Notes: generated by a model not told the origin, from the sequence alone. A DNA stretch of 64,000 nt from Bifidobacterium pullorum DSM 20433 (GCF_000771405.1 NZ_JDUI01000009.1:62001-126000); one strand, 5' to 3'; counted from the stretch's first letter, positions 8,996 through 20,582 are shown. Program-made: numbers and translations.

Positions 8996-9761
8996 TATGG
9001 GCCAGCAGCGAGGCGGGAACGGCCACATCACGGATGGCGTGCTCTGTGCCAGTGGCACCGACACCACTGCCGATGCCACCGTCGACGACGCGGTGCCGAC
9101 CGCCGAGCGCTCGATCAGGGTGGCCGTGGTCGACGACCATGAGATGTTCCGTGCGGGGGTCATCGCCACGCTGCAGCCGTATTTCACCATCGTCGGGCAG
9201 GCCCCCGATGTGGAGGGCTCGATAGCGATGATCGCCGACACCCTGCCGGATGTGGTGCTGCTCGATGTGCATGTGCCGGGCGGCGAGGGCGGCGGCGGTG
9301 CCGAGATTCTGACCAAATCGCTGCCGCTGTCTCCGCGTTCGGCGTTCCTGGCGTTGTCGGTCTCCGATTCGCCGCAGGATGTGGGCGCGGTAATCCGGGC
9401 CGGCGCGCGCGGCTATGTGACCAAAACCATCACCGGACATGATCTGGTGTCGTCGATCCGCCAGGTGCATGAGGGGTATGCGGTGTTCTCCCCGAAACTG
9501 GCCGGGTTCGTGCTTTCGGCGTTCCAGGGGACGCCTCTGGGCGATGCGCCCGTGCACGACGACGAGTTGGACCGGCTGTCGGCCCGCGAGCAGGAGGTCA
9601 TGCGGCTGATCGCCCGCGGCTACACCTACAAGGAGGTGGCTTCGGAGCTGTTCATCTCGATCAAGACGGTCGAAACGCACATGAGCTCCGTGCTGCGCAA
9701 GCTGCAGCTGTCCAACCGCACCGAGTTGACCCGTTGGGCGGCCGACCGGAGGATCGTCTGA
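8988..9761 (+). CDS. LuxR/NarL-family response regulator
   Basis: A 257-residue regulator. A non-conserved 37-residue leader precedes a receiver domain (VAVVDDHEMFRAGV; acceptor Asp in VVLLDVHVPGG near residue 92; Lys in GYVTKTITG). The C-terminal helix-turn-helix is of GerE/LuxR type (LSAREQEVMRLIARGYTYKEVA, then SIKTVETHMSSVLRKL). The ATG at 8988 overlaps the kinase gene. It is the output of the PspC-kinase and probably controls the divergent PspC operon. A palindromic element ends the operon. Confidence 0.92.
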   Translation: MTDMGQQRGGNGHITDGVLCASGTDTTADATVDDAVPTAERSIRVAVVDDHEMFRAGVIATLQPYFTIVGQAPDVEGSIAMIADTLPDVVLLDVHVPGGEGGGGAEILTKSLPLSPRSAFLALSVSDSPQDVGAVIRAGARGYVTKTITGHDLVSSIRQVHEGYAVFSPKLAGFVLSAFQGTPLGDAPVHDDELDRLSAREQEVMRLIARGYTYKEVASELFISIKTVETHMSSVLRKLQLSNRTELTRWAADRRIV

Positions 9762-9767
9762 AACCCG

Positions 9768-9849
9768 GGTTCGCACTACTTCGGGGTTCGGCAAACCGAT
9801 TGGCGGAATTCCGGGCCTCGGCATCGAAAACCCCGAAGTAGTGCGAACC
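9768..9849. repeat. Centred palindromic element E1 (GTTCGCACTACTTCGGGG arms)
   Basis: A perfect 21-bp inverted repeat (9768-9788 and 9829-9849) encloses a 40-bp spacer. The palindrome GGAATTCC (9805-9812) lies exactly at the midpoint. It sits between convergent genes and could also act as a bidirectional terminator. Confidence 0.9.
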
Positions 9850-9850
9850 T

Positions 9851-11340
9851 CTATCCCAGAGCCTTGAGGAACTCCCTCAGTCGTTCCTTGGTCGCGAACA
9901 CGGCCGTATTGCCCAGGATCCGCTCGCACACGCTCCCCAGTTCCCCACGAAGCGTTTCACGGATTGTTTCACGGTCGCGGCACCCACGCAACGCCGCGGT
10001 CATCTCGTCCCAGACCAAGGTGAATTCGCTCACGGCGTCCGGCAGTCCCCGCCCTTCCGCCAGGGCGTCCTCGATCATCCGCAACTGGCCCACCAGACGG
10101 CCGGGCAGGATGAACAGCCCCTGCGCCTCGATCAGGCCGATGGGCTCCTGCTTGACCGGATAATACTCCGGATGCGCATGGAAGACGCCGTCGGGATACT
10201 CATCGCTGACCGCGTTATTACGGAAGATCAGACTCATCTCATAGCCTCGTCCGGTGCGGATCACGCTCGGCGACACAGCCGACTGACGGTTGCCGTCCGC
10301 ATCACGGCCGGCTATGCCGGATGCGGGATCGTCATAGTCGATCCACGCGCGGCGGATGAGGTCGGCGACCTCAACGATCTCGCCCCGGTCCCGGGAGACA
10401 ACGCGCACCGCGCTGCCCGGCCAGTCGAGGATCTCCACAACCGCCTCGGGATGCCCCGCGAACCGCAGCGTATCCCACGCCGAGGCCTTGTGCATCGGCA
10501 GCAGTTCGCCGCCACCCTGGAAGTGGTCGTGGGCGAGCACCGACCCGCCGATGCGCGGCAGTGCGGCGTTGCATCCCAGGAAGTAACCGGGGAACCGGTC
10601 GACGAAGTCGAGCAGCTGCACGAACGTGTCGCGGTCGACGTGCATCGGTGTGTGTGCGGTGTTCACGCAGATGCCGTGTTCGTTGAAGTACCCGTATGGG
10701 GAGAACTGCCAGAACCACGGCTGCCCGCCGAGCGTGACCGGCATGGTGCGCAACGTGCGCTTGTTGCGGCCGGCGAAGCCTTCGTTCTCATGGCAGATCG
10801 TGCATTTCGGATATCCTCCGGCCACGGCGTTGCCGGCCGCGGCCTTGGCCATGGTCCTGAACTCCGGTTTGGCCAGGTTGATCGTGACGACCAGACCGTG
10901 CGAATCGAACCGTGGGTTGGCGTCGAGCTGGGCGCGTTTGACGTAGGTGTTGGCCACGCAATAGTCGTAGAACCACCGCATGCTCCCCATGCCGCCCCGT
11001 TCGCGCTCGATCGCGGCGAACCGGTCCTGCAGGTCGGCGGGACACCGGGAGAGCAGCCCCATCACGATGTCGGCCTGGATGGCGCCGTCCGCCGTCTCGA
11101 ACAGGCCCGCCGCCGCGGCGGCCGTGCGGAAGCGGTCCAGCAGAACATTGATGTCATCCGTTTCCCCGGACGCGGCACCGTCACCGCCCGGCCCGACGGA
11201 GACGCCGTAGGAGTCCAGATTGTAGAGTTCCAGGATCCGGTTGCGGGTCCAATCCACATTGCGCGAATCGAGGTCGAGCCGGCGTACGGCATAGCCGATC
11301 AGCGCGTCGATGGCGGCGTAGGTCTCGTCCAACGCGCTCA

Positions 11341-11341
<1 letters not shown>
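9851..11341 (-). CDS. galT: UDP-glucose-hexose-1-phosphate uridylyltransferase, type 2 GalT (LnpC-like)
   Basis: A 496-residue enzyme of the second GalT family found in Firmicutes and bifidobacteria, which exchanges UMP between UDP-glucose and galactose or N-acetylgalactosamine 1-phosphate. Visible motifs include YPKCTICHENEGF, PYGYFNEHGIC and the His-rich GGSVLAHDHFQGGGELLPM. The start ATG shares one base with the stop of the kinase gene (TGATG), so the two are translationally coupled. It completes a HAD-NahK-GalT set for sugar 1-phosphates. The exact hexose cannot be told from sequence. Confidence 0.9.
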
Positions 11342-12480
<1,139 letters not shown>

Positions 12481-13098
12481 TCAGCGCGCCGACAGCGGTA
12501 ACGCCCTCCGCAGATGATCGGCACCGGCGAACACCTCGCCGCCCATCCCCAGCTCGCGAGCGACGGCCACGTTGGCGGCCTTGTCGTCCACGAACAGCGT
12601 GGTCGCGGGATCGACGCCGAACCGGGCGATGGCCCTGCGGTAGATCTCGGGGTCGGGCTTGAGGACGCCCTCCTCGGAGGAGACAACCGTGTCTCGCAGC
12701 AGGTTCAGCTCGGGGAACAGCTCGTGGGCGGCCCAAACATACTTGGTGGTGAAGTTCGTCAGGCCCCACAGCCGGATGCCGGCGGCGTCCAGCTCCCGCA
12801 ACAGGTCCCCCATGCCGGGCTGCATTCCCGCCAGCGCCATGCGCTGACGCTCGAAGTAGATGCGGAACACCCAGGCCACGGCCGGACCGTGTTCCACCTC
12901 ATAGTCAGCCAGGATGCGCTCCTCGCTCCATCCCGAATCCGACAGACGGTCGTAGTACCGGAATCCGTGGGGGTCGTCGTCGCTGAAGAACATGTCGATG
13001 ACACCGGGCGGGTACTGCCCCTCCAACGGGATGTGGGGACGCCAGTCCAGCAGCACGTCGCAGTAGTCGAAGATGATGTCGGTGATCGCTCCGGTCAT
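12481..13098 (-). CDS. HAD-superfamily hydrolase (subfamily IA), sugar-phosphatase-like
   Basis: A 205-residue cytoplasmic phosphatase-like protein with all four HAD motifs: I, DIIFDYCDV (nucleophile Asp and second Asp); II, GLTNF; III, Lys in GVLKPDPEIY; IV, TLFVDDKAANV. The cap between motifs I and II is helical. GGAGGA precedes the ATG. It is the first gene of the operon with nahK and galT (64-bp gap to nahK), suggesting it acts on a sugar phosphate or relieves sugar-phosphate accumulation. Substrate is unknown. Confidence 0.88.
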   Translation of the reverse strand: MTGAITDIIFDYCDVLLDWRPHIPLEGQYPPGVIDMFFSDDDPHGFRYYDRLSDSGWSEERILADYEVEHGPAVAWVFRIYFERQRMALAGMQPGMGDLLRELDAAGIRLWGLTNFTTKYVWAAHELFPELNLLRDTVVSSEEGVLKPDPEIYRRAIARFGVDPATTLFVDDKAANVAVARELGMGGEVFAGADHLRRALPLSAR

Positions 13099-13180
13099 GG
13101 GGTCCTCCAGCGATTCGCGGCCCCGCGGCCCGCCGGCGGACGGGGTCCGTCGGCTCCGGCATGGACCGGCCCGTCGATAC

Positions 13181-13206
13181 GAAAACGGCCCCCATACAGG
13201 AGCCGT
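13181..13206 (-). terminator. Terminator after tRNA-Ser(UGA)
   Basis: Read on the minus strand, ACGGCTCC and GGGGCCGT form a stem with loop TGTATG, followed by TTTTCG. It separates the tRNA from the HAD-nahK-galT operon. Confidence 0.7.
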
Positions 13207-13213
13207 GATGAAG

Positions 13214-13298
13214 CGGGCAGAGCGAGATTCGAACTCGCGGAGGCTTGCACCTCAACGGTTTTCAAGACCGTCTCCTTAGACCGCTCGGACATCTGCCC
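13214..13298 (-). tRNA. tRNA-Ser(UGA)
   Basis: The acceptor GGGCAGA pairs with TCTGCCC. The anticodon stem ACGGT/ACCGT encloses CTTGAAA, giving anticodon TGA (codon UCA). The long variable arm typical of tRNA-Ser and a canonical T-arm (GCGAG TTCGAAT CTCGC) are present; CCA is not encoded. It lies directly downstream of serS, on the same strand. Confidence 0.95.
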
Positions 13299-13353
13299 TA
13301 TGCGTCGAAACGACGCGACGAATCGCTAGTGTACAACGACCCGTGGAATCGGG

Positions 13354-13379
13354 AACGCCCCGCTTCGCGGCGGGGCGTT
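13354..13379 (-). terminator. Hairpin at the end of serS
   Basis: A 10-bp perfect GC-rich stem (AACGCCCCGC / GCGGGGCGTT) starts 14 bp past the serS stop. There is no clear T-run, so termination efficiency is uncertain. Confidence 0.6.
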
Positions 13380-13392
13380 AGGACCGTTATGT

Positions 13393-14679
13393 TCAGGCCT
13401 CCCAGGTCGTCGGCTCGATGACCTCGCGGCCGCCCATGTACGGGCGCATGGCCTGCGGGATCACGATCGAACCATCCGGGTTCTGGTGGTTCTCGAGGAT
13501 GGCCACAAGCCAACGGGTGGTGGCCAACGTGCCGTTGAGCGTGGCGACCGGACGGGTGCCGCCGTCGGCCACGCGCTCGCGGATGTTCAGACGGCGGGCC
13601 TGGTATTCGGTGCAGTTCGAGGTGGAGGTCAGCTCGCGATACTTGCCCTGGGTCGGCACCCAGGCCTCGCAGTCGAACTTGCGGGCGGCGGAGGAGCCCA
13701 GATCGCCGGCGGCGGTGTCGATCACGCGGTACGGCACCTCCACCTTGGCGAGCATCTCCTCCTCCATGGCCAGCAGGCGCTCGTGCTCCTTGTAGGAGTC
13801 CTCCTGACGGGCGTAGACGAACATCTCCACCTTGTCGAACTGGTGGACGCGGATGATGCCGGTCGTGTCCTTGCCGGCGGCGCCGGCCTCGCGGCGGTAG
13901 CAGGAGCTCCAGCCGCAGTAGCGCAGCGGGCCGTGCGACAGGTCCAGGATCTCGTCCTCGTGCATGCCGGCGAGCGCCACCTCGGAGGTGCCGACCAGGT
14001 ACTGGTCGTCGGGCTCGCGCAGGCGGTAGATCTCGTCCGCATGGGAGTTGAGGAAGCCGGTGCCGCGCATGACCTCGGGGCGCACCAGCGTGGGGGTGAT
14101 GGCCAGCGTGAAGCCGTTGGCCTCGGCCTGGTCGACGGCCATGGTCAGCATGGCGATCTGCATGCGCGCCACGGCGCCGCGCAGGAAGTAGAAGCGCGAG
14201 CCGGAGACCTTCGCGCCACGGCGGGTGTCGATGCCGGCCACCAGCGTGCCGAGCGCCATATGGTCCTTCGGCTCGAAGCCTTCGGCGGCGAAGTCGCGCG
14301 GGGTGCCGACTTTCTTGACGACCACGTAGTCGTCCTCGCCGCCCTCCGGGGCCTCGGACTCGACGATGTTCGACAGCTTCCACATGGCGGTGGTGTATTC
14401 CTCGGACGCCGCGTCGGCGGCGGCCTTGTATTCGGCGACCTTCTGGCTGAGCTCCTTGGTCTGGGCGATCAGCGCGGCCTTCTCGTCGGCCGGGGCGGCG
14501 GCGACCTTCTTGCCGATCTCCTTCTGCTGGGCGCGGGCGGCCTCGAACTCCTTGAGCGAGGCACGGCGCGTCTCGTCGGAACGCAGCACCTCGTCCACCA
14601 GTTCGACGGATTCGCCGCGCTTGCGCTGGGATTCGCGCACCACATCGGCATGTTCACGGATGAATTGGATATCAAGCAT
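13393..14679 (-). CDS. serS: Seryl-tRNA synthetase
   Basis: A 428-residue class II synthetase that charges tRNA-Ser. The N-terminal ~110 residues form the two-helix coiled-coil arm ([12 protein letters not shown] to [14 protein letters not shown]). The catalytic domain shows motif 2 ([22 protein letters not shown]) and motif 3 ([19 protein letters not shown]). The start at [16 protein letters not shown] is the standard SerRS N-terminus. A tRNA-Ser gene follows on the same strand. Confidence 0.97.
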   Translation of the reverse strand: MLDIQFIREHADVVRESQRKRGESVELVDEVLRSDETRRASLKEFEAARAQQKEIGKKVAAAPADEKAALIAQTKELSQKVAEYKAAADAASEEYTTAMWKLSNIVESEAPEGGEDDYVVVKKVGTPRDFAAEGFEPKDHMALGTLVAGIDTRRGAKVSGSRFYFLRGAVARMQIAMLTMAVDQAEANGFTLAITPTLVRPEVMRGTGFLNSHADEIYRLREPDDQYLVGTSEVALAGMHEDEILDLSHGPLRYCGWSSCYRREAGAAGKDTTGIIRVHQFDKVEMFVYARQEDSYKEHERLLAMEEEMLAKVEVPYRVIDTAAGDLGSSAARKFDCEAWVPTQGKYRELTSTSNCTEYQARRLNIRERVADGGTRPVATLNGTLATTRWLVAILENHQNPDGSIVIPQAMRPYMGGREVIEPTTWEA

Positions 14680-14800
14680 GGCTTTAAGACTAGTGCCGCA
14701 AGCCGACAGTGGCCGCCGTCCGTCCGCCATGCGTGCAGGTATCGTTGACGAACGCCGAAAACGGTCCGTCCCGGTCGCGCCGATATGAACAATGGAAACC

Positions 14801-15919
14801 ATGCCTCAGTCCGTCCTCAACGTCATCATCGTGCTCGTCGTCATCGCGGCGCTCGCGTTCATCGCCGTCACCGCGGCCGTCACTGCCCGCAACCAGCGCA
14901 GGCGCAGGCTGGCCGCGGCCTTGGTGGACCGGCAGGAGGATGAGGTCCATTACGCGTTCATCATCAATCCCTCCAAACCGCAGGCCGAACAGTACCGCGA
15001 GCGTATCAAGGCGTTCTGCGCGACGCACGGTCTGCATGAGGTGCAGTTCATCGACACGCAGTTGGACAAGAGCGGCCGCGTCTGCGCGCAGGAGGCGCTG
15101 GAGGGAGGCGCCGACGTGGTGGTTGCCGTGGGCGGTGACGGCACGGTGCGCACGGTGGCGAGCGCGCTGTCCGGCACCGGCCATGCCCTGGGCATCATAC
15201 CGATCGGCACCGGGAACCTGTTCGCCCGCAACATGGGCATTCCCGTGGATGATGTGGATGCGGCGCTGACCGTGGCCACATCGCACGGATCGAGACTCGT
15301 GGACATGGGGCGACTGACGATCCTCGACGACGAGCAGGAGGATCACGGCCATGCGTTCCTGATCATCGCCGGCATCGGCTTCGACGCCCAGATGATCGAC
15401 GACACCGACCCCGAGCTCAAGAAGAACATCAGCTGGCTGGCGTACTTCGTGGGCGCGTTCAAGCATCTGTTCGCCCCGAAATACCGCGGCAGCGTATCCA
15501 TCACCAGCGCGGACGGCTCCACCCACACCCGCACCAAGCTCACCTTCCGCACGCTGATGGCCGGCAACTGCGGGCAGATTCCCGGCTTCTCGCTGATGCC
15601 CGAGGCCAAATGGGATGACGGCATCCTCGATTTCGAGATCATCGACACCTCGGGCGGGCTGATTGGATGGGCGAACCTGTTCGGCGACGTGCTCCACCAG
15701 ACCGTGACCGGCAAGGCGCAGCAGAGCCCGCTATCCACCAATTCCACCGTCGACCAGATCCAGGGCGTCAGCGCCGAAGTGCAGTTGGAGAAGCCCGCGC
15801 TGGCGGAGGTCGACGGCGATATCCTGCGCGAGACGAGCCATATCCGCTTCACCGTGGAACGGCAGGCCCTCACCGTGCGCGTGCCGGAAGGCCGGCCGTC
15901 CGAAACGCACAATATGTGA
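14801..15919 (+). CDS. Diacylglycerol kinase-family lipid kinase
   Basis: A 372-residue protein with an N-terminal membrane helix ([22 protein letters not shown]), then a DAGK catalytic domain: [17 protein letters not shown], the nucleotide loop [18 protein letters not shown] and [18 protein letters not shown]. The C-terminal half matches the YegS/DgkB-like beta-sandwich. It probably phosphorylates diacylglycerol or a related lipid at the inner membrane face. A start three codons upstream (14792) is possible; neither has a strong Shine-Dalgarno. Confidence 0.88.
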   Translation: MPQSVLNVIIVLVVIAALAFIAVTAAVTARNQRRRRLAAALVDRQEDEVHYAFIINPSKPQAEQYRERIKAFCATHGLHEVQFIDTQLDKSGRVCAQEALEGGADVVVAVGGDGTVRTVASALSGTGHALGIIPIGTGNLFARNMGIPVDDVDAALTVATSHGSRLVDMGRLTILDDEQEDHGHAFLIIAGIGFDAQMIDDTDPELKKNISWLAYFVGAFKHLFAPKYRGSVSITSADGSTHTRTKLTFRTLMAGNCGQIPGFSLMPEAKWDDGILDFEIIDTSGGLIGWANLFGDVLHQTVTGKAQQSPLSTNSTVDQIQGVSAEVQLEKPALAEVDGDILRETSHIRFTVERQALTVRVPEGRPSETHNM

Positions 15920-15963
15920 CACCCCTGCCCCATTGACCCGAACATTCGTGGCACAATGGGGTC

Positions 15964-17640
15964 ATGGTAGCAAATAATGCGGGTATGCCCGCCACCCCAG
16001 CAGATCTGATCAATGTCGACGAAGTCATTGGCAAGTACTATGACCTTGTCCCCGATCCGTCCGTCGCCGAGCAGCGCGTCTCCTTCGGCACCTCCGGCCA
16101 CCGCGGATCGTCCCTGAAGACCTCGTTCAACGAGGCCCACATCGTGGCCATCACCCAGGCCATCGCCGAATACCGCAAGACCCAGGGCGTCACCGGTCCG
16201 CTGTACATCGGCCGCGACACCCACGCCCTGTCCGAGCCGGCATGGAAGACCGCCATCGAGGTGCTCGTCGCCAACGGCGTGCGCGTGCGCATCGATTCGC
16301 GCGACGACTTCACCCCCACCCCGGTCGTCTCCCAGGCCATCCTGACCCACAACCGCGCCGCGGACGGCACGCAGCGGTTCTCCGGCGAGGACCTGGCCGA
16401 CGGCATCGTGGTCACCCCCTCGCACAACCCGCCCACCGACGGCGGCTTCAAGTACGACCCGCCGACCGGCGGCCCCGCCCCGGCCGAGGCGACCAACGCC
16501 ATCGCCGCGCGCGCCAACGAACTGCTCGGCGATTACAAGAACGTCAAGCGCGTCCCGTTCGAGCAGGCCGTCAAGTCCGATCTGGTCGAACGTTTCGACT
16601 ACCGCGACCACTACGTCTCCGACCTGGGCAACGTCATCGATTTCGACGTGATCCGCTCCTCGGGCGTGCGTCTGGGCATCGACCCGCTCGGCGGCGCGTC
16701 GGTGAACTACTGGCCGCTGATGAACGAGAAGTACGGCCTGACGATCGACGTGGTGCGCCCCGAGGTCGATCCGACCTGGAGCTTCATGACCATCGACCAC
16801 GACGGCAAGATCCGCATGGACCCGAGCTCGACCTACGCCATGAAGGGCCTGGTCGACGAGCTCAACGCCGGCGCGTGGGAGAAGTACGACCTGGTCGGCG
16901 GCACCGATCCGGATGCCGACCGCCACGGCATCGTCTGCCCGAACTGGGGCGTGATGAACCCGAACCACTACATCGCCGTGTGCGTGGAGTACCTGTTCGG
17001 CGGCAACCGTCCGGGCTGGCCGGAGGGCGCCGGCATCGGCAAGACCCTGGTCTCCTCCTCGCTGATCGACCGCGTGGCCGCTTCCATCGGCGCCAAGCTG
17101 GTCGAGGTGCCGGTCGGCTTCAAGTGGTTCGTGGACCCGCTGTTCAAGGGCGAGGTGGCCTTCGGTGGCGAGGAGAGCTCCGGCATGAGCTTCCTGCGCA
17201 TGGACGGCCGCGTGTGGACCACCGACAAGGACGGCCTGATCCCCGACCTGCTGGCCGCCGAGATCACCGCCAAGACCGGCAAGAACCCGGCCCAGCTGCA
17301 TCAGGAGCAGGTCGAACGTTTCGGCGAGAGCTGGTACAAGCGCGTCGACACCCCGACCACGCTTGAGCAGAAGGCCAAGTTCGCGGCCCTGTCCGGCGAG
17401 GACGTGACCGCCACCCAGCTGGCAGGCGAGGACATCGAGGCCAAGCTGACCGAGGCGCCGGGCAACGGCGCGAAGATCGGCGGTCTGAAGGTGGTGACCA
17501 AGGACAACTGGTTCGCGGCCCGCCCGTCCGGCACCGAGAACATCTACAAGGTGTACGCCGAGTCCTTCGTCTCCCCGGAGGCGCTGGACAAGGTGCTCGA
17601 GGAAGCCACCGAGGTGGTCGACAAGGCCCTCGGCGAGTAA
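15964..17640 (+). CDS. pgm: Phosphoglucomutase (alpha-D-glucose phosphate-specific)
   Basis: A 558-residue alpha-phosphohexomutase interconverting glucose 1- and 6-phosphate, linking glycogen and galactose use to central metabolism. Motifs in order: [10 protein letters not shown] near the N-terminus, phosphoserine loop [16 protein letters not shown] (about residue 155), metal loop [12 protein letters not shown] (about 315), sugar-binding FGGEESSG (about 400) and phosphate-binding [10 protein letters not shown] (about 520). Length and order match the E. coli Pgm type. An intrinsic terminator follows. Confidence 0.96.
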   Translation: MVANNAGMPATPADLINVDEVIGKYYDLVPDPSVAEQRVSFGTSGHRGSSLKTSFNEAHIVAITQAIAEYRKTQGVTGPLYIGRDTHALSEPAWKTAIEVLVANGVRVRIDSRDDFTPTPVVSQAILTHNRAADGTQRFSGEDLADGIVVTPSHNPPTDGGFKYDPPTGGPAPAEATNAIAARANELLGDYKNVKRVPFEQAVKSDLVERFDYRDHYVSDLGNVIDFDVIRSSGVRLGIDPLGGASVNYWPLMNEKYGLTIDVVRPEVDPTWSFMTIDHDGKIRMDPSSTYAMKGLVDELNAGAWEKYDLVGGTDPDADRHGIVCPNWGVMNPNHYIAVCVEYLFGGNRPGWPEGAGIGKTLVSSSLIDRVAASIGAKLVEVPVGFKWFVDPLFKGEVAFGGEESSGMSFLRMDGRVWTTDKDGLIPDLLAAEITAKTGKNPAQLHQEQVERFGESWYKRVDTPTTLEQKAKFAALSGEDVTATQLAGEDIEAKLTEAPGNGAKIGGLKVVTKDNWFAARPSGTENIYKVYAESFVSPEALDKVLEEATEVVDKALGE

Positions 17641-17665
17641 TCCCCGCCACCGTCAAGGCAGCGAT

Positions 17666-17702
17666 AAGGGGGCGCTCCCGACAGGAGCGCCCCCTTGCTT
17701 TA
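17666..17702 (+). terminator. Intrinsic terminator after pgm
   Basis: A 13-bp perfect stem (AAGGGGGCGCTCC / GGAGCGCCCCCTT) with loop CGACA is followed by GCTTTAG. Confidence 0.88.
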
Positions 17703-17896
17703 GTTGACGGTCTTTCACACAATATGACGGGTATGCCCGCCGCATGCCCTACCTTCCGGCTGTACGCCAACCGGGCCTATAGGAACTCAACCGAGAATGA
17801 GGCGCCGACCAACTCCCTGCCGGGGCTACCGTCCGCGACCACATGCCCAAACCGGAAGAGCCGCGGAATCCCGAAAACGAATCACAGGACATTCCA

Positions 17897-18020
17897 CACC
17901 GTACCGTTGTGGTACGCAACCCCTGAGGCCCCTTCCGGAAGCTTCCGTACCACACCTCCGTGGTACGGAATCCACAACATCCCATTTCAGGACTTCCGTA
18001 CCGTACCACTGTGGTACAAA
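17897..18020. repeat. Cluster of GTACC/GGTAC hairpins
   Basis: Several short inverted repeats built from CCGTACCAC and its complement stand close together. One is a perfect 11-bp hairpin, TTCCGTACCAC / GTGGTACGGAA (17944-17970). Another, GTACCAC-TGTGGTAC, lies at 18003-18016. They fill the 584-bp gap between the pgm terminator and rnhA together with element E2. The same motif recurs at 56.7-57.0 kb. I see no convincing gene in the gap. Confidence 0.8.
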
Positions 18021-18048
18021 ACCACCAAAACCCCATCCGGAAGCTTCT

Positions 18049-18132
18049 GTACCGTACCACACAAGATTTCCGGAGAGAGAATCCTTGGAATTCCAACACT
18101 CTCTGAAACGCATCAAGCTTGTGGTACGGTAC
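18049..18132. repeat. Centred palindromic element E2 (GTACCGTACCAC arms)
   Basis: Arms GTACCGTACCAC (18049-18060) and GTGGTACGGTAC (18121-18132) are perfect complements. GGAATTCC (18087-18094, in CTTGGAATTCCAAC) lies exactly at the centre. GAGAGA/TCTCTC flanks inside the arms also pair. Confidence 0.88.
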
Positions 18133-18287
18133 GGAACACCAAAAATCCGCATTCAGCGCTTGCGTACCACAATCATGAGGGTCCAACCACCCAAACCATG
18201 CCTTGCGTGTTCCCGGCCGTGCCAGCGCCGTGGCCGGGCCACACATGGGCACCATGTTCGACCGCACCTTGCCTTAGGGTGGGACGC

Positions 18288-19382
18288 ATGACGATCACGG
18301 TTTCCACGGACGGCTCGGCGCTCGGCAACCCCAATGGCCCGATGGGATGGGCATGGGCAGACCATACGCCGCACGCCGGCGGCCAGCCCGGACATGACCA
18401 CCCCGGCGACTGCGACGCGGGCGGCGCCACAAACGGCACCAACCAGATCGGCGAGCTGTGCGCGGTGCTGGAGGCGTTGCGCGCGCACCCGGGCAGCGAG
18501 CCGCTGGTCATCGAAACCGATTCGCAATACGCGATCAATTGCGCGACCAAGTGGGTGCACGGATGGAAGCGCAACGGATGGAAGAACAGCCAGAAGAAAC
18601 CGGTCAAGAACGCCGCGCTCATCAAAGCCATCGACGCCGAACTGTCCGAACGCACCGGTTCGGTCAAGTTCGTATGGGTCAAGGGGCACGCCGGCAACGC
18701 CGGCAACGAGAAGGTCGACGAGCTGGCCCGCACATACGCCGCGGACTGCCGCAGCAAAGCCAGGGACGGCTATCTGCCGAGGGAGGGGTGGCAGTCGCTG
18801 ATGTCCTCCGAGTACGCGGATGGGCTCGACGTCCCCAGCGACGCGCGGATGCTGCTCGATGGGGCCATCAGCGATATCGATTACCATCTGGGGCGCGGCC
18901 CGCAGGACGATGGCGGCGAGTCCCGACACACGCCGAGCCAGGACCGGCGACCGTCGCTGGCCGAGTTGCTGACCGGTCCGGAGGGGGTACCGGATTACCC
19001 GTTCGCCGACAATACGGATGACACACCCGGCACCGCCACAACCGACGCGTCACCGGAGGCAGACGAAACCGCCGACGACGACGCGACCCGGACCACTGTC
19101 GGCGACACAAGCCGGACCGCCATCGGGTCCCCCCGCGCCGCGGGACCTGGCGAGACACCCGACCCCTCCCCCGCACCGGTCTCAGGCGGAACCACCGTGC
19201 AACGTTCCCGGCCCGGGCTCACGGTGTCCGGTACGCTGCGGTTCTCGCCGCCGCCCGCCTCCTCCCCCACCTACAATGGGTCGCCCCGGTTCGTCCGCGG
19301 CGTCATCGAGGTCGAGGGATACGTGCAGGGCGATGGCATGCTCACGTTGGATGGAGCCGTGTTCCAGGTGCGGCGCGGCTGA
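18288..19382 (+). CDS. rnhA: Ribonuclease HI with long C-terminal extension
   Basis: A 364-residue protein. Residues 1-160 are an RNase HI domain that cuts RNA in RNA-DNA hybrids: first Asp in [13 protein letters not shown], Glu in [11 protein letters not shown], second Asp in [10 protein letters not shown], and [17 protein letters not shown] carrying the mobile His and last Asp. The remaining ~200 residues are not RNase H: an acidic Thr/Pro-rich linker and a short predicted beta-rich end ([20 protein letters not shown]). The ATG at 18288 is chosen because it starts directly at the first RNase H strand; in-frame sequence further upstream is repeat DNA. Confidence 0.88.
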   Translation: MTITVSTDGSALGNPNGPMGWAWADHTPHAGGQPGHDHPGDCDAGGATNGTNQIGELCAVLEALRAHPGSEPLVIETDSQYAINCATKWVHGWKRNGWKNSQKKPVKNAALIKAIDAELSERTGSVKFVWVKGHAGNAGNEKVDELARTYAADCRSKARDGYLPREGWQSLMSSEYADGLDVPSDARMLLDGAISDIDYHLGRGPQDDGGESRHTPSQDRRPSLAELLTGPEGVPDYPFADNTDDTPGTATTDASPEADETADDDATRTTVGDTSRTAIGSPRAAGPGETPDPSPAPVSGGTTVQRSRPGLTVSGTLRFSPPPASSPTYNGSPRFVRGVIEVEGYVQGDGMLTLDGAVFQVRRG

Positions 19383-19588
19383 CCGCCTTCGGGCGCGGCT
19401 CATACCATGTCACCGGCCGCATGCCTTGTCCGTTCCCGTCTCCGCCGTCATCGGGTATGCCATTCGTGCAGCCGATTGGACGAATCATCGCAAACGTATG
19501 CATCGCGGCGCAACATCCGATACTATGGGGTACTGAGCTTCGGACCGTGTCGGGGTCCGGGGGAGAGTATCCGCCGAAGGAGCAGATT

Positions 19589-20287
19589 ATGGATAAGGCA
19601 CAGCAGGATGCGCTGAAGAAGGCGGCCGGCATCGAAGCCGCCAAGCTGATCGAGAACGGCATGATCGCCGGCCTGGGCACGGGTTCCACCGTCCGGTTCC
19701 TGGTCGACGAGCTCGGCCGCCGCGTACAGGAGGAGGGCCTGCAGTTCACCGGCGTCACGACTTCCCGCCGCACCCAGGAGCAGGCCGAGAGCTACGGCAT
19801 CAAGATCGTGGACATCGACGATGTGGACCACATCGACGTGACCATTGACGGCGCCGACGAGGTGGACAACAACTTCAACGGCATCAAGGGCGGTGGCGCG
19901 GCCCTGCTGTGGGAGAAGATCGTGGCCGTCAACTCCAACAAGATCGTCTGGATCGTGGACGAGTCGAAGATCGTCGACACGATCGGCAAGTTCCCGCTGC
20001 CGGTCGAGGTGATCCCGTTCGGCGCCGGCCAGGTGATCAAGAAGTTCGAGGCCCGCGGATACAAGCCGGTGCTGCGTCTGGACGCCGAGGGCCAGCCGGT
20101 GCGCACCGACGAGAACAACTACGTGGTGGACCTGCATCTGGAGCGCATCGATCATCCGAAGGAGCTCGCCGAGGACCTGATCACCACCGTCGGCGTGGTG
20201 GAGCATGGCCTGTTCCTCAATATGGTCGACACCGTGATCGTGGGCGATCCGAACGGCCCGCGCGTGCTGACCAACGCGAACAAGTAA
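19589..20287 (+). CDS. rpiA: Ribose-5-phosphate isomerase A
   Basis: A 232-residue enzyme interconverting ribose 5-phosphate and ribulose 5-phosphate, feeding the bifid shunt and nucleotide synthesis. Family motifs are all present: [27 protein letters not shown] (catalytic Asp), [16 protein letters not shown] (catalytic Glu/Lys region) and [16 protein letters not shown] precedes the ATG. It is a single-gene unit. Confidence 0.97.
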   Translation: MDKAQQDALKKAAGIEAAKLIENGMIAGLGTGSTVRFLVDELGRRVQEEGLQFTGVTTSRRTQEQAESYGIKIVDIDDVDHIDVTIDGADEVDNNFNGIKGGGAALLWEKIVAVNSNKIVWIVDESKIVDTIGKFPLPVEVIPFGAGQVIKKFEARGYKPVLRLDAEGQPVRTDENNYVVDLHLERIDHPKELAEDLITTVGVVEHGLFLNMVDTVIVGDPNGPRVLTNANK

Positions 20288-20300
20288 CCCCTCGCATCCT

Positions 20301-20395
20301 GGACTCCGGTCCGTTCCGGCCGTGAACCATCCTCGCGTTTGCTGCGATTCCAACGGTTGACGACTTGTGTCAGAGTCACGATGTGTCACAGTCCG
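20301..20395. repeat. Degenerate centred palindromic element E3
   Basis: The right arm (TGTCAGAGTCACGATGTGTC, then ACAGTCC) matches the GTGACTCTGATCC family. The left arm keeps only the outer GGACTC. GCGATTCC (20345-20352) sits at the midpoint, so this looks like a decayed member, 13 bp past rpiA. Confidence 0.6.
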
Positions 20396-20420
20396 TTCCG
20401 GATGGCCTGAAACGGGTGTC

Positions 20421-20450
20421 CGGAACGGACCGGAACGGACCGGAACGGAC
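20421..20450. repeat. 10-bp tandem repeat
   Basis: Three perfect tandem copies of CGGAACGGAC lie just after element E3; similar GGTCCGTTCCGG occurs in inverse orientation at 20308. Noncoding. Confidence 0.85.
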
Positions 20451-20528
20451 TCAGCGTGGAGGTTTCCGCGCATCCCCCGTGTCCGAGAGGCGAACCGCCA
20501 GGGCACAGGGCGCCGGGAGCGGATATAC

Positions 20529-20562
20529 AAAACCCCGCGGATCTGCGATCCGCGGGGTTTTC
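20529..20562. terminator. Bidirectional intrinsic terminator between rpiA and bS22
   Basis: A 15-bp perfect stem (AAAACCCCGCGGATC / GATCCGCGGGGTTTT) with loop TGC has A and T tracts on both sides, so it can work for both convergent genes. Confidence 0.9.
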
Positions 20563-20582
20563 CATGCTCATCGAGCTCAAGA

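Noticed and set aside
17724..18287. In-frame N-terminal extension of RNase HI by 188 codons
   Set aside because: It would translate the palindromic GTACC repeats; the RNase H fold begins exactly at the ATG at 18288.
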